From positions 1,116,001 through 1,180,000 of the forward strand of contig CBDCZY010000002.1 in assembly GCA_965224745.1 (NCBI GenBank): a DNA stretch of 64,000 bases, given 5' to 3'. Shown piece by piece: positions 27,857 through 36,462 of this stretch (position 1 is its first letter; every line of letters begins with the position of its first letter). This DNA comes from CBDCZY01 sp965224745. Lineage in GTDB: Bacteria > Pseudomonadota > Gammaproteobacteria > Methylococcales > Methylomonadaceae. The notes under the pieces are model-generated. The model was not told the origin of the DNA. It did not search any database and worked only from the letters and a program-made list of their open reading frames with translations. A program made the position numbers and the translations under genes.

Positions 27857-28642
27857 TCACTCTCTTTTAGAAACGTTGTTACTTTGATTGATTAACTCAG
27901 CGAATTTAGCATATGCCAACACTGCAATGATAGGAAACAAGCTAGCGAAAGCTATCAAACCAAAACCATCTAGCAAAGGATTTCGACCAGGCACTGTGGA
28001 AGCAAGACCAAGACCCAATGCGGTAACCAGCGGCACAGTTACAGTTGATGTTGTCACCCCTCCCGAATCATAAGCTAAACCAACAATAAGCTTAGGCGAA
28101 AATAAAGTCTGAATAATTACAACGACATAACCGGCCAAAATATATAAATAGAGCTCAGTGCCTGTTACTATGCGAAAAGTACCCAATGCAATACCAAACG
28201 ACACACCACAGGATACAGCTATGCGTAATGGAAAGGACTTGATGGCACCGCCCGATATTTCTTCCGCTTTGATTGCAACTGCTAACAAAGATGGTTCAGC
28301 CAATGTTGTTGCAAAACCAATACAAGCCGCAAAGATATATACCCAATAATAAGCTTGCCATGGAACGACAACTAAGGATTGATCAATTTTAAGGAAAGCT
28401 GGTGTGGTTAATTGTTTGGCCATCACTTCACCGAGAGGGAATAAGGCCATTTCTAATCCTACCAAAAAAAAAGTGATACCAAAAATGACATAGATAAACC
28501 CTGTTAATGTTGCGACTGGATGCGGCAGTGGTTTACGGATAATCAGAACTTGAAAGCCTATGATAATCACTGCAATAGGCGTAATATCAAGGCATGTTGT
28601 TAACAATGTTTGGACAACATGCTCTAAACCGTTAAGTGTCAT
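27857..28642 (-). CDS. DUF1538 membrane protein, second subunit
   Basis: 261 residues with about seven membrane helices. Conserved AYDSGGVTTSTVTVPLVTAL and GFATTLAEPSLLAVA motifs are shared with the upstream gene, so the two are paralogues. A two-gene DUF1538 system (UmpAB, Halomonas) has been reported as a cation/proton antiporter; I rely on memory for that and the ions here are not shown. It overlaps the first subunit by four bases (ATGA). Confidence 0.85.
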   Translation of the reverse strand: MTLNGLEHVVQTLLTTCLDITPIAVIIIGFQVLIIRKPLPHPVATLTGFIYVIFGITFFLVGLEMALFPLGEVMAKQLTTPAFLKIDQSLVVVPWQAYYWVYIFAACIGFATTLAEPSLLAVAIKAEEISGGAIKSFPLRIAVSCGVSFGIALGTFRIVTGTELYLYILAGYVVVIIQTLFSPKLIVGLAYDSGGVTTSTVTVPLVTALGLGLASTVPGRNPLLDGFGLIAFASLFPIIAVLAYAKFAELINQSNNVSKRE

Positions 28643-29373
28643 ACAACCATCCCAAAAACCATAACAAACATCATTGGCGTTAAAGAAGCAAAAGCTATCA
28701 ACCCAAAACCATCCACCATAGGATTCCGTCCTTTTATAGCGGAAGCTAAGCCAACACCTAAAGCAGTAACCAGCGGCACGGTAATGGTCGATGTCGTCAC
28801 ACCACCTGAGTCGTATGCGATACCGATGATTTCAGCTGGAGCAAACGGAGTCATAACAACAATGCCACAGTACCCTGCCAGGATTAGATAATGTAACGGC
28901 CAACCTCTTAAAATTCTCAATACACCAATTAAAATGGCTAAACCCACCGAAAATGCGACGGTCATACGAAGCCAAAAAGCATAACTCTCGATCACTTCTT
29001 TGTTCTTTCCTATCACCCCTCCTTGACTGGCGATATCAGCAGCTTCCTCCGCAATAGCAATTAAAGCAGGCTCTGCTACAGTGGTACCAAAACCCAAACA
29101 AAACGCAAACAATAACAACCAAAACAAGCTTCCTTTACGCGCAAATGCATGTGCCATATCTTCTCCAAGTGGAAACAAGCTTTGCTCTAAACCCACAATA
29201 AACAGTGTCAAACCTAGTACGACAAAAAAAATTCCCTCCAAGAGGTTAATTAAATCTGGAATCGGTTGTTGAATGATAAAGACTTGAAAAAACAAAACTA
29301 CCGCAAGGATTGGAGTTAAATCAAAACAACTGGAAATGAACAGACGAACAAGACGGTTCTTCTGAAATACCAT
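28639..29373 (-). CDS. DUF1538 membrane protein, first subunit
   Basis: 244 residues and about seven membrane helices, carrying FGTTVAEPALIAIAEE and AYDSGGVTTSTITVPLVTAL. It pairs with the next gene as the other half of a putative two-component cation/proton antiporter (UmpA-like). It heads the four-gene minus-strand operon. ATG start at 29373. The promoter should lie within the next 100 bases; I could not define it. Confidence 0.85.
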   Translation of the reverse strand: MVFQKNRLVRLFISSCFDLTPILAVVLFFQVFIIQQPIPDLINLLEGIFFVVLGLTLFIVGLEQSLFPLGEDMAHAFARKGSLFWLLLFAFCLGFGTTVAEPALIAIAEEAADIASQGGVIGKNKEVIESYAFWLRMTVAFSVGLAILIGVLRILRGWPLHYLILAGYCGIVVMTPFAPAEIIGIAYDSGGVTTSTITVPLVTALGVGLASAIKGRNPMVDGFGLIAFASLTPMMFVMVFGMVV

Positions 29374-29732
29374 ATAGCCCCTTTAATACCCGAATGAGAG
29401 TGAATAATGCTTGGAAGCATAACAAAAACCGCGTAAATTATCATATCAGACCTTACTCGACATGTTTGAACCGATCTCCTTTCATTGTTGCCAAGTGTAA
29501 TTTAATAAAATTACTTATTGCGAACTACCCTAATATGAAAACCAAACCATCTACTTTCATTCCTATTAAGAATAAAAAAACCATTTTGGATATTTTCCTC
29601 AAATATTTATACACCCATTTAAATAAAGACTACGAAATCTTCGTTGTAGCTTTTGATGGGCCGTTTACCCCTACGCTTTTATTGATAAAGTGATATCACT
29701 TCACTAGCCGATACTTATCAAAGGGGATCGTT
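29374..29732. other. Intergenic region between the DUF1538 operon and the hydroxylase gene
   Basis: A 99-codon frame is open at 29394-29693, but its start has no ribosome site and the product resembles nothing I know. I treat it as unsupported. Confidence 0.35.
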
Positions 29733-30518
29733 TTGGAAACAGTAATACGGTTAGGCGCTTTTATAGGTATTTTTTTGGTGATGATCACATTGGAGTGCAT
29801 TAAACCTAAAAGACAATTGATTTACCATAGGATTGAACGTTGGCCAATAAACCTTGGTCTAGGTTTGTTAAACAATGTATTGCTCCGAATCATTGGAGGC
29901 AGTATTGCTTATCAAACTGCGGTGATGGCTGATTCACAAACAGTCGGTTTGTTAAATTTCTTCGAAATACCTGAGTTATTATCAGTCATACTAACACTCA
30001 TCGTACTTGATTTTGCAATCTACGCGCAACATGTTGCATCTCACAAATGGGCTTGGCTCTGGCGTTTCCATCAAGTTCACCACACAGATCTAGATTTTGA
30101 TGCAACTACCGCTATTCGTTTTCATCCAATTGAAATCATTATTTCAATGGCTTATAAAGTTGTATTAATTTTACTGTTAGGAGCTCATGCAAACGCAGTC
30201 ATCGCTTTTGAAATCATACTAAATGGTTGCGCCATTTTTAATCACAGCAATGTCGACCTGCCTAACAAATTAGATCGAATATTGAGGTGGGTTATCATAA
30301 CACCTGACGTTCACCGCATACATCACTCAGTACTTAAATTTGAAACTGATAGTAATTATGGATTTTCAATAAGTTTGTGGGATCGATTGTGTAAAACCTA
30401 TATCAAGAGTTCTAAAAAACCTCAAGATAATATGGACTTAGGTCAAACTAACTTTCGTAAAAACAACGAATTAAGTTTTTTTAAACTACTAACTTTTCCC
30501 TTTACAAAAGCTTCATAA
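29733..30518 (+). CDS. Sterol desaturase / fatty acid hydroxylase superfamily protein
   Basis: 261 residues with four to five membrane helices and the histidine clusters that hold a di-iron site: QHVASH, RFHQVHH, FNHSN and DVHRIHHS. This superfamily includes sterol C4/C5 oxidases and fatty-acid hydroxylases; the substrate is not clear, though sterol or hopanoid-type lipids are plausible in a type I methanotroph. Starts at TTG, with AAAGGGG about nine bases before it. Single gene. Confidence 0.85.
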   Translation: METVIRLGAFIGIFLVMITLECIKPKRQLIYHRIERWPINLGLGLLNNVLLRIIGGSIAYQTAVMADSQTVGLLNFFEIPELLSVILTLIVLDFAIYAQHVASHKWAWLWRFHQVHHTDLDFDATTAIRFHPIEIIISMAYKVVLILLLGAHANAVIAFEIILNGCAIFNHSNVDLPNKLDRILRWVIITPDVHRIHHSVLKFETDSNYGFSISLWDRLCKTYIKSSKKPQDNMDLGQTNFRKNNELSFFKLLTFPFTKAS

Positions 30519-31182
30519 TTTAGAATATATAAGCCCCCTGTGCTCTGTTAGCCCAATCGGCTTTTTAAGTAAACACGGCAATCATAATGCTACTTTCCTG
30601 AGGTTTTAAAGCTCGCGAAAATACTCGCCATCTAGTAATAAGCACTTAGTGTGAGATAAATGGCTCTACTTTCTATTGTTGAAGCGGCTCATTTTTACAC
30701 TGGTGTTAACAAGAACAACCTTTCGCTCAAATATTCCTGGATTTGAATGTATATCCCAATGCTATTCTACGCGGATCTATAAATGTCCGCACCCGAAGGC
30801 CACCGGTGAAATTTTACGAAGGAAATACAATCGAATATGCATAATAAAAGATCATCCCATAACCATCTTATGTGCCTTTATGGACATTTTACGAAATTTT
30901 CTTTTAATCTCCTAAAACAGGTCGGGGCAAGGAGGATAATAATTTGATCAAAATATTAAACTATATTTAAGGTTCCTGCAGTACATATCGCTTAAATTGA
31001 AGTTGCCGAACCGAGAATTGTTGGTGTATGCCTGTAGCGTATTGGTCGCTTAGAGAGACAAGCTGAATATTGTGTAAAACAAAGAAGACACTCTCACCAC
31101 AATTCTAAACATCACTAACCACTTTCTCTGGAGGTTAATTGACCCCCATCTCAACCTGATCGCAATCATTACGGGACACCAT
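30519..31182. other. Intergenic region with possible gene debris
   Basis: A short frame at 30661 (MALLSIVEAAHFYTGV, then a stop after 28 codons) starts like a helix-turn-helix protein. A second short frame follows it. Neither is a convincing gene; both may be remnants. No repeat was found apart from the flanking duplication of the IS1 element. Confidence 0.3.
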
Positions 31183-31190
31183 CTATATTT

Positions 31191-31954
31191 GGCATTGCTA
31201 ATTTAGTATAGTTTTATGTTAGAATTAAATTTTTGATATCTTTCTAAAGAGAGCGAGAAATTTAATGGAATGCCCTAAATGCAAATCTAATAAAAACATC
31301 AAAGATGGTATCGTAAAACAAAAGCAGCGTTACAAATGTAAAGAATGTAATTTTCGATATACTGTTGCTAGTGGCTCGGGAGCCAAACCATTCTATTTAA
31401 GAAAGATGGCTCTTCAATTATATCTTGAAGGATTAGGGTTTCGTTCAATTGGTCGGGTTTTGAACGTAAGCAATGTCACGGTACTAAATTGGATTAGATC
31501 CTTTGGTGAGCAAGTTGCCGAATTGAAAAGTCCTGAACAAGTGATTTATGCTGAGATGGATGAAATGCATACCTATGTGGGTCAAAAAAAAGCTATAAAT
31601 GGATATGGATTGCTGTTGATAGATATGGGAAAAAATTCATCAATTTCATTGTTGGCGACCGAAGCGTACAGACAGGACAAAAACTCTGGGAAGGAATTGA
31701 AGATCAATTAAATGGAACAATAGCAACCGATTATTGGCAGCCCTATGAACATTTTATTCCTAGCGAAAAACACGTTCAATCCAAAGCTGAAACATACACA
31801 GTTGAAGGCTACAATAGTATCTTTAGACATTTTCTTGCGCGAATGAGAAGAAAGACAAAATGTTACACAAAAAGTGTTCGAATGCTTGAGCTGTCTATAT
31901 TACTCTTAATGCATAAAAGAAATGGAACGTTAACTATACTAAATTAGCAATGCC
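31191..31954 (+). mobile_element. IS1-family insertion sequence with 8-bp target duplication
   Basis: The 764-bp element has near-perfect 23-bp terminal inverted repeats: left GGCATTGCTAATTTAGTATA from 31191, right the same word on the minus strand from 31954. It is flanked by exact 8-bp direct repeats CTATATTT at 31183-31190 and 31955-31962, the duplication length typical of IS1. Size, inverted repeats and transposase all fit the IS1 family. Clean ends imply a recent insertion. Confidence 0.93.
31265..31947 (+). CDS. IS1-family transposase, two frames joined at an A8 run
   Basis: The first frame (148 codons to 31711) holds a zinc ribbon (CPKCKSNKNI, YKCKEC), a helix-turn-helix and YAEMDEMHTYVGQ with the first catalytic aspartate. 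The rest of the enzyme is in the -1 frame: WIWIAVDRYGKKFINFIVGD, then ATDYWQPY (second D), TVEGYNSIFRHFLARMRR (E and the IS1 basic region), ending at TAG 31945-31947 inside the right repeat. The frames switch at the eight-A run after GTC (31584-31594), where re-reading one A restores the full protein. It may be programmed slippage or an indel; the IS1 InsA-InsB slip site lies elsewhere in classical IS1. Confidence 0.85.
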
Positions 31955-31962
31955 CTATATTT

Positions 31963-32464
31963 TACCCAAGAAGGCTGGTTATGTTTAGCCGTTAATCCTA
32001 AATACATCAGTTGAATATGGATTTTAACGATAAGTCTTTGAAAGTTATTTCGTTATTAATTTAATGTTCCCACCCATTCGGTGAGTGTTTCAACTGCGGC
32101 GCAGTAAAATAAACGACTTAGAATTATTGGGTTACGGAGTTTCAGTGACTTTTTTAAGTTTTAACTGATTGTTTTAGGTTAATGGCTTTTATTTCTCGAC
32201 AAATAATCGACAGGTCAATGAATAGTTGAATAAAAGCTCGAATTTATAGAACTTGGGAACCGCTAACTTGTTAAACCTTTGGCTTTCATCCGAATAGAGG
32301 TAGCCAAAGAGGTGTCAAAGAAACATCATGTTGCGCAAATAATGAAAAGTGCCAGAATAATGCCGTATCAGAAAGTTTTTTCATACCTTAAAATAGATAG
32401 TTTTCGACTTTAAGGGAAGTAGCAGGCAATATTTGATTTGTTATTATTCCTTATATTCATCCCA
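31963..32464. other. Non-coding region downstream of pmoCAB
   Basis: This holds a 182-bp MITE (listed separately), 34 bases beyond the right target duplication of the IS1 element. The other ~280 bases to the pmoB terminator have no supported gene. Confidence 0.5.
31997..32178 (+). mobile_element. MITE copy A (182 bp)
   Basis: Begins CCTAAATACATCAGTTGAAT and ends with the imperfect complement of that word (...AACTGATTGTTTTAGG). It is flanked by TTAAT at 31992-31996 and 32179-32183, a 5-bp target duplication. About 85% identical, by eye, to the inverted copy at 60463-60645, including the internal hairpins CACC-CATTC-GGTG and CTGCG-G-CGCAG. It has no coding capacity, so it must be moved in trans. 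Confidence 0.85.
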
Positions 32465-32503
32465 ATAAAAAGCCCCCGTTACCATAGCTGGCAACGAGGG
32501 CTT
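32465..32503 (-). terminator. Rho-independent terminator of pmoCAB
   Basis: On the minus strand AAGCCCTCGTTGCCA, a four-base loop and TGGTAACGGGGGCTT form a long stem (with one G-T pair) followed by TTTTTATT. It lies 27 bases after the pmoB stop, closing the operon. Confidence 0.9.
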
Positions 32504-32529
32504 GATATAATACCTAAATTAACAAATTC

Positions 32530-33774
32530 TTACATAAATGAAGGTATTAAAGGTGAATCAACAGTAACCATTTGACGGTCTCCTGCTTCATCTGAGAAAA
32601 ATAACAAACCAGCAAATCTGCTGTCTGGATCATATACCAGGTCTGAAAGACGATATACTTCCCATGCTGCATCACTTGCTGTTACTTCGATTGTTCTTGT
32701 TTCTCCTGGAGCTAATGCACTATTATCGCTTGATGACAGACCGTTTTCAGCCAATAAATCAGCAGGATAACCAGATTCATCAGTATAAACTTCAGCATCA
32801 AGGAATCGAACACCAGCAGTGTTAAATTCACCAAGCCGAACTGCTGAATCACCGTTATTAGTAACAGTTAATGTCATTTGCATGGCACGACCTGGTACAC
32901 GATATGTAGCATCTTCAACTTTAACGTCAATTGTTGGAGGTGGTATATCAATCCATTTAATACCTCTTAACAATCCCGCTTGCAAAGGAGTTGTAACAGG
33001 GTATTTGCTGTTGGTAGTTCCCATTGAGAAAACAACAATACCTATTGTTGCTGCCATGAAGGCAATACCAACTTTTTTATCCGTTGGAGTTACCAACTCG
33101 TCAAATTTACCTGCTTGAACAGCCAAGTGACGTGGAATAAATACAGGTCGTCTACACCAGTACACCATCCAAGCTACACCGATAAAATACCAAAAGCCAT
33201 GCCAAAATACGATTTCATCTAAAGCCCATGTCTCTAAATCAACGGTTTCGCCTGTTAATGTAGTAACTGGGTTTTTGAAATCAGACATACTTCCATTAAT
33301 GCTGATGAATTTACCTGGACCAATAATTGGACCACCGCCTTCAACATTCATCATGGTATGCACATGCCAATCACCCGGACGACGTGCTTTCAGCAATACT
33401 CTGAAGTCATAAGTCTTACCAAGTTCTAGCGATAACGAACGCGGTACTAATTGACCTCCAACCCAAGACCCTGCTCTAATGAATACTGGCCCCGGAATTC
33501 CGATATTAAGGAATGAACTTTCTGGTTTATCCACAGTTTCAGGCCAGCCAGCAAATACGTGAAACTTACCGGTTACTTCAACCGTGTCATTTACACTTAC
33601 CACTGCTTTTGACCAATTTAAGTCAAACCAATGAATGGTACGCATCCTCATAAATGCAGCCTGAGATTTCTCTCCGTGTGCAGATGCATTTGGCGCATAA
33701 AACATTGTAGCCGCTAAAGATAACAGCAGCGCGACAAAGGATAATTTTGTTACTTTGTCTTTCATCGTTTTCAT
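32530..33774 (-). CDS. pmoB: Particulate methane monooxygenase subunit B
   Basis: 414 residues. A signal peptide ending NASA leaves H33 as the mature N-terminus. H33 and the pair H137-V-H139 (GDWHVHTMM) are the copper ligands known in Methylococcus PmoB and have the same numbering here. Two cupredoxin domains flank a pair of membrane helices (around 190-205 and 236-252). RBS AGAGGAGG lies just before ATG 33774. It is the last gene of pmoCAB, and the main soluble, periplasmic part of the methane-oxidising trimer. Confidence 0.98.
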   Translation of the reverse strand: MKTMKDKVTKLSFVALLLSLAATMFYAPNASAHGEKSQAAFMRMRTIHWFDLNWSKAVVSVNDTVEVTGKFHVFAGWPETVDKPESSFLNIGIPGPVFIRAGSWVGGQLVPRSLSLELGKTYDFRVLLKARRPGDWHVHTMMNVEGGGPIIGPGKFISINGSMSDFKNPVTTLTGETVDLETWALDEIVFWHGFWYFIGVAWMVYWCRRPVFIPRHLAVQAGKFDELVTPTDKKVGIAFMAATIGIVVFSMGTTNSKYPVTTPLQAGLLRGIKWIDIPPPTIDVKVEDATYRVPGRAMQMTLTVTNNGDSAVRLGEFNTAGVRFLDAEVYTDESGYPADLLAENGLSSSDNSALAPGETRTIEVTASDAAWEVYRLSDLVYDPDSRFAGLLFFSDEAGDRQMVTVDSPLIPSFM

Positions 33775-33879
33775 ATATCCTCCTCTATTAAATAGAGAAT
33801 CTATTGTTTTGATTATCCGGCAAGTTTAAATATTTACATTTTGCCGATTTTTTTACTTCTATGTAAGAATTACTACGAA

Positions 33880-34623
33880 CTAGGTACCGACAACAAAATC
33901 GGTTTTACCAAACCATCTTCCGAAGAAATGCCAAATAAAGTAAATCAAGATGCTCATAAACGCTGAGAAGAAAGCAGATACCGGAGCAACGTCCTTACCG
34001 AAAGTTCTCAATGTACCCTTCTCGACCATTCTGATGTACTCAGGTGTACCAGTTCTTACATAATGATAACCTTGCAAATCTGCCAATGTCATCATCATAC
34101 CGTTATACTCAACCGGAAGATGCAATGGCGCAATAATTGGCCAATTTGATGGATAGAAAATCAATCCCCATCCCATAGCACCCGCTACTGCAGTAAATGT
34201 AAAACTATTAGACAACATCAAAACAACATCTAATATAATTGCACCAGGTACAAAGTTTGCCGGGAAAACAAAGTTTACTGGAAAATATGTCCAACCCCAA
34301 AAGTTGAAATATCTATTTATCCATTCACCTAGCAGTAAACCTAGTATACATAGGGTAGCACCCCAGGCAATTCTATACCTCGTCCATAACACTGCTTGAA
34401 TAGCAGCCGGGAATGTTATAGCAACAATGGGACATACTGTGACCCAAAGTCTTCTATCTTTCCAATCTGACCAAAAATCCCAGTCACCACCGGTCAACAT
34501 AAAGTGAATATGATATCCACCCAGAACAACAAAAAACGCTGTAAACAATATCATGTAATCAAACGTACGTGAAACTTTTACAGCTTCTGCACGAGATCTT
34601 ACTGCTGATTGAGATGCGCTCAT
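33880..34623 (-). CDS. pmoA: Particulate methane monooxygenase subunit A
   Basis: 247 residues, the same length as Methylococcus PmoA, with about seven membrane helices. GGDWDFWSDWKDRRLWVTV and NFWGWTYFPVNFVFPA are the strings used in pmoA phylogeny; both are canonical for type I methanotrophs. A strong AGGAGGTAAG site precedes the ATG at 34623. It sits between pmoC and pmoB. This is the standard marker gene, so its full sequence could place the organism. Confidence 0.98.
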   Translation of the reverse strand: MSASQSAVRSRAEAVKVSRTFDYMILFTAFFVVLGGYHIHFMLTGGDWDFWSDWKDRRLWVTVCPIVAITFPAAIQAVLWTRYRIAWGATLCILGLLLGEWINRYFNFWGWTYFPVNFVFPANFVPGAIILDVVLMLSNSFTFTAVAGAMGWGLIFYPSNWPIIAPLHLPVEYNGMMMTLADLQGYHYVRTGTPEYIRMVEKGTLRTFGKDVAPVSAFFSAFMSILIYFIWHFFGRWFGKTDFVVGT

Positions 34624-34671
34624 TAGCTTACCTCCTAAAATATTATATTATTAATTACCACCTCAGAATAA

Positions 34672-34702
34672 CTGTCCCTAAATTATTTGTATTTAGGGAC
34701 AG
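34672..34702 (-). promoter_or_regulatory. Perfect stem-loop in the pmoC-pmoA gap
   Basis: CTGTCCCTAAAT and ATTTAGGGACAG form a 12-bp perfect stem with a seven-base loop, about 47 bases after the pmoC stop and 49 before the pmoA start. There is no T-run after it on the minus strand, so it is more likely an mRNA processing or stability element, or a partial attenuator, than a full terminator. Confidence 0.75.
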
Positions 34703-34749
34703 CTTTTAGGAGACGGTTGTTTTTACAACTAATTACTTAATCGAAAGTC

Positions 34750-35502
34750 TTATGCTAAGTCTTTTTTCAACAACTTGCCAAGAGCAGCCAATTCTATATT
34801 AATCACACCTAACACACCTAAAGCAGACCATCCAAAGAATACGAAGCCATAGTGTAGAGGAGCAACAAATAGTTCTTCCATAAACCAGAAGGTGTGGCCC
34901 CACTCATTCAAGCCAACATTTGGCAAGATCATGAATGGCCCAACAACAACTACCATATACATTAATGAGTTTCCATTAGCATATGTTGGAAGTCTGGTTT
35001 TAGCATATAAGAATGCAGCACCACCAGTAATGATGTAGATAGGATAGCTCAAGTAGAATTCAATGATATGACTTGGTGTAAAGTCAGTGTCACGAACAAT
35101 AGTTTGATGCCATGTACCATCTTGCTCAGTGAAGTAACTTGCACCGAAATAGATAGCAATTCCATACATTACCAACCAAACCCAATGTGTAAAATGTCTT
35201 CTCAACTCTTCTCTTGGAGTGATAGACATTACATTTTTATCACGAGTTTTCCAGATATAGCCCCAAAGAATTGAAGCAGTCATAACTTCCAGTACAATTT
35301 CAATGTACAGAAAGTTCATCCAGTATGTTTCAAACTCTGGTGCAAATGAATCAAGACCAGCAGTCCATCCGTACACACCTTCATACCAACGTACCCACGC
35401 ATAAAAAACGCAGTATAAAGCTGCGCCTGCTAACATATTTTTCGTGCATAGTAGTGGTGCTTCTGATGCATCAGCTTTTACTGAATCAGTTGTAGCAGCC
35501 AT
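34750..35502 (-). CDS. pmoC: Particulate methane monooxygenase subunit C
   Basis: 250 residues with about six membrane helices. D128, H132 and H145 (EQDGTWH and DFTPSH) have the 4- and 13-residue spacing of the Asp-His-His metal site of PmoC. DTDFTPSHIIEFYLSYPIY and the C-terminal WGHTFWFMEELFVAPLH are canonical. RBS AGGAGG lies before ATG 35502. It is the first gene of the operon, transcribed from the promoter about 110 bases upstream. Confidence 0.98.
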   Translation of the reverse strand: MAATTDSVKADASEAPLLCTKNMLAGAALYCVFYAWVRWYEGVYGWTAGLDSFAPEFETYWMNFLYIEIVLEVMTASILWGYIWKTRDKNVMSITPREELRRHFTHWVWLVMYGIAIYFGASYFTEQDGTWHQTIVRDTDFTPSHIIEFYLSYPIYIITGGAAFLYAKTRLPTYANGNSLMYMVVVVGPFMILPNVGLNEWGHTFWFMEELFVAPLHYGFVFFGWSALGVLGVINIELAALGKLLKKDLA

Positions 35503-35856
35503 AATTAACCTCCTAAAACTAAATTAAAATTCTCTTCAAAAGAGATATTAAACACTTCCGTGTCCCCATCTGGCTTAAACAGCCAGCATGTCAGTCCATT
35601 AACTGGACAGTCAGTCTATCACCTCGTTTACCTATGTCAAGATAATAAAGATGAACTCTATTTTGTTTGTGAATTGGTATTTTATTAGACATATGTATAA
35701 CCATGAATTTCATAAAGTTTCTCAACCAAACCATTTGTCTTTCTTTAACTTTCTAACCACCCATTTTTAGTGACTTGAATGATTCGTGTGTTAATAATAA
35801 GTTTGTTAAAATGGACATATTTTCCAACAGAAACAACAATTAGGTGAATAGAGGTC
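35503..35856. other. Divergent intergenic region with the pmoC promoter
   Basis: It carries the putative pmoC promoter and palindrome (listed separately) on the minus strand and must also hold the promoter for the hypothetical gene that runs the other way from 35857. Confidence 0.6.
35590..35640 (-). promoter_or_regulatory. Putative sigma-70 promoter of pmoCAB with palindrome
   Basis: On the minus strand TTGACA (35640-35635), a 16-base spacer and TAGACT (35618-35613) make a good sigma-70 promoter. The likely transcript start lies about seven bases downstream. The initial transcript region contains the palindrome GTCCA-GTTAA-TGGAC (35608-35594) and repeated CAGTC words, which could form an early hairpin or an operator. 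The 5' untranslated leader would be about 105 bases. Confidence 0.65.
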
Positions 35857-36276
35857 ATGTCGAAAAACTTTCTAATATTAATAGGTGGACTTATTGTTCT
35901 TTACATTTTCCAGCTGAAGGCTGTTACCCCTTTTCTCCAATCGGTTGCATCATCTGGTCTTTTTCTTGAGGATAACGATTATGAAGGAGGCGCTACCACA
36001 AGCTCCGGAATTCTATCCGGTTTTGCTTATTCGCATTGCAATCATTATATAAGAGAAGAAATTGATGAGGGTGTGAATCTTAACTTTGCCACCACACCTT
36101 TTAATTCTTGGGATATTGGCAACAATTCTTTCGTTGTTAATTCAGAAGTTGAAATTATTCCTCAGGATAAGCCTGCGGAATTTAAAAAGTATGTGTGTCG
36201 CATCAGTTACGATGGCGGCACTGACTCTGACTATGACGACTGGTCAATTTATGGTGTTTCTGGGCTTGATTTATAG
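35857..36276 (+). CDS. Secreted or anchored protein of unknown function
   Basis: 139 residues. AGAGGT lies a few bases before the ATG. An N-terminal hydrophobic segment (FLILIGGLIVLYIFQLKAV) anchors or exports it. The remainder is acidic (Asp/Glu/Gly rich, e.g. YDGGTDSDYDDWS) with two cysteines (C61, C109) that may pair. No family is recognised. It is divergent from pmoCAB with 354 bases between, so it may share regulation, but that is only proximity. Confidence 0.65.
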   Translation: MSKNFLILIGGLIVLYIFQLKAVTPFLQSVASSGLFLEDNDYEGGATTSSGILSGFAYSHCNHYIREEIDEGVNLNFATTPFNSWDIGNNSFVVNSEVEIIPQDKPAEFKKYVCRISYDGGTDSDYDDWSIYGVSGLDL

Positions 36277-36462
36277 CTCTTAGTCTTCCTAAATCACAAG
36301 TGATAAAGATGAATGTGCAGGTTTAATCCATTTAGCCGAATATTGCAATAGATCCTGGAGTAGCGATTTAAATAAACATTCTACTATCGAATTTCAGCTG
36401 GCTTAAAATCAAATACCTGTATTAAGGTATACTAACTTCTTTCTAGAACTTGAGTAATAATA
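36277..36462. other. Short intergenic region before rph
   Basis: No gene; it presumably holds the promoter for the rph-rdgB-hemW-pyrE operon. Confidence 0.35.

Noticed and set aside
29394..29693. 99-codon frame on the plus strand between the DUF1538 operon and the hydroxylase gene
   Set aside because: No ribosome site before its ATG and no resemblance to known proteins; probably chance.
30661..30915. Short frames near the sterol desaturase-family gene
   Set aside because: Only 28 and 79 codons; the first starts like a helix-turn-helix protein but stops at once. Possibly debris, not annotated as a gene.
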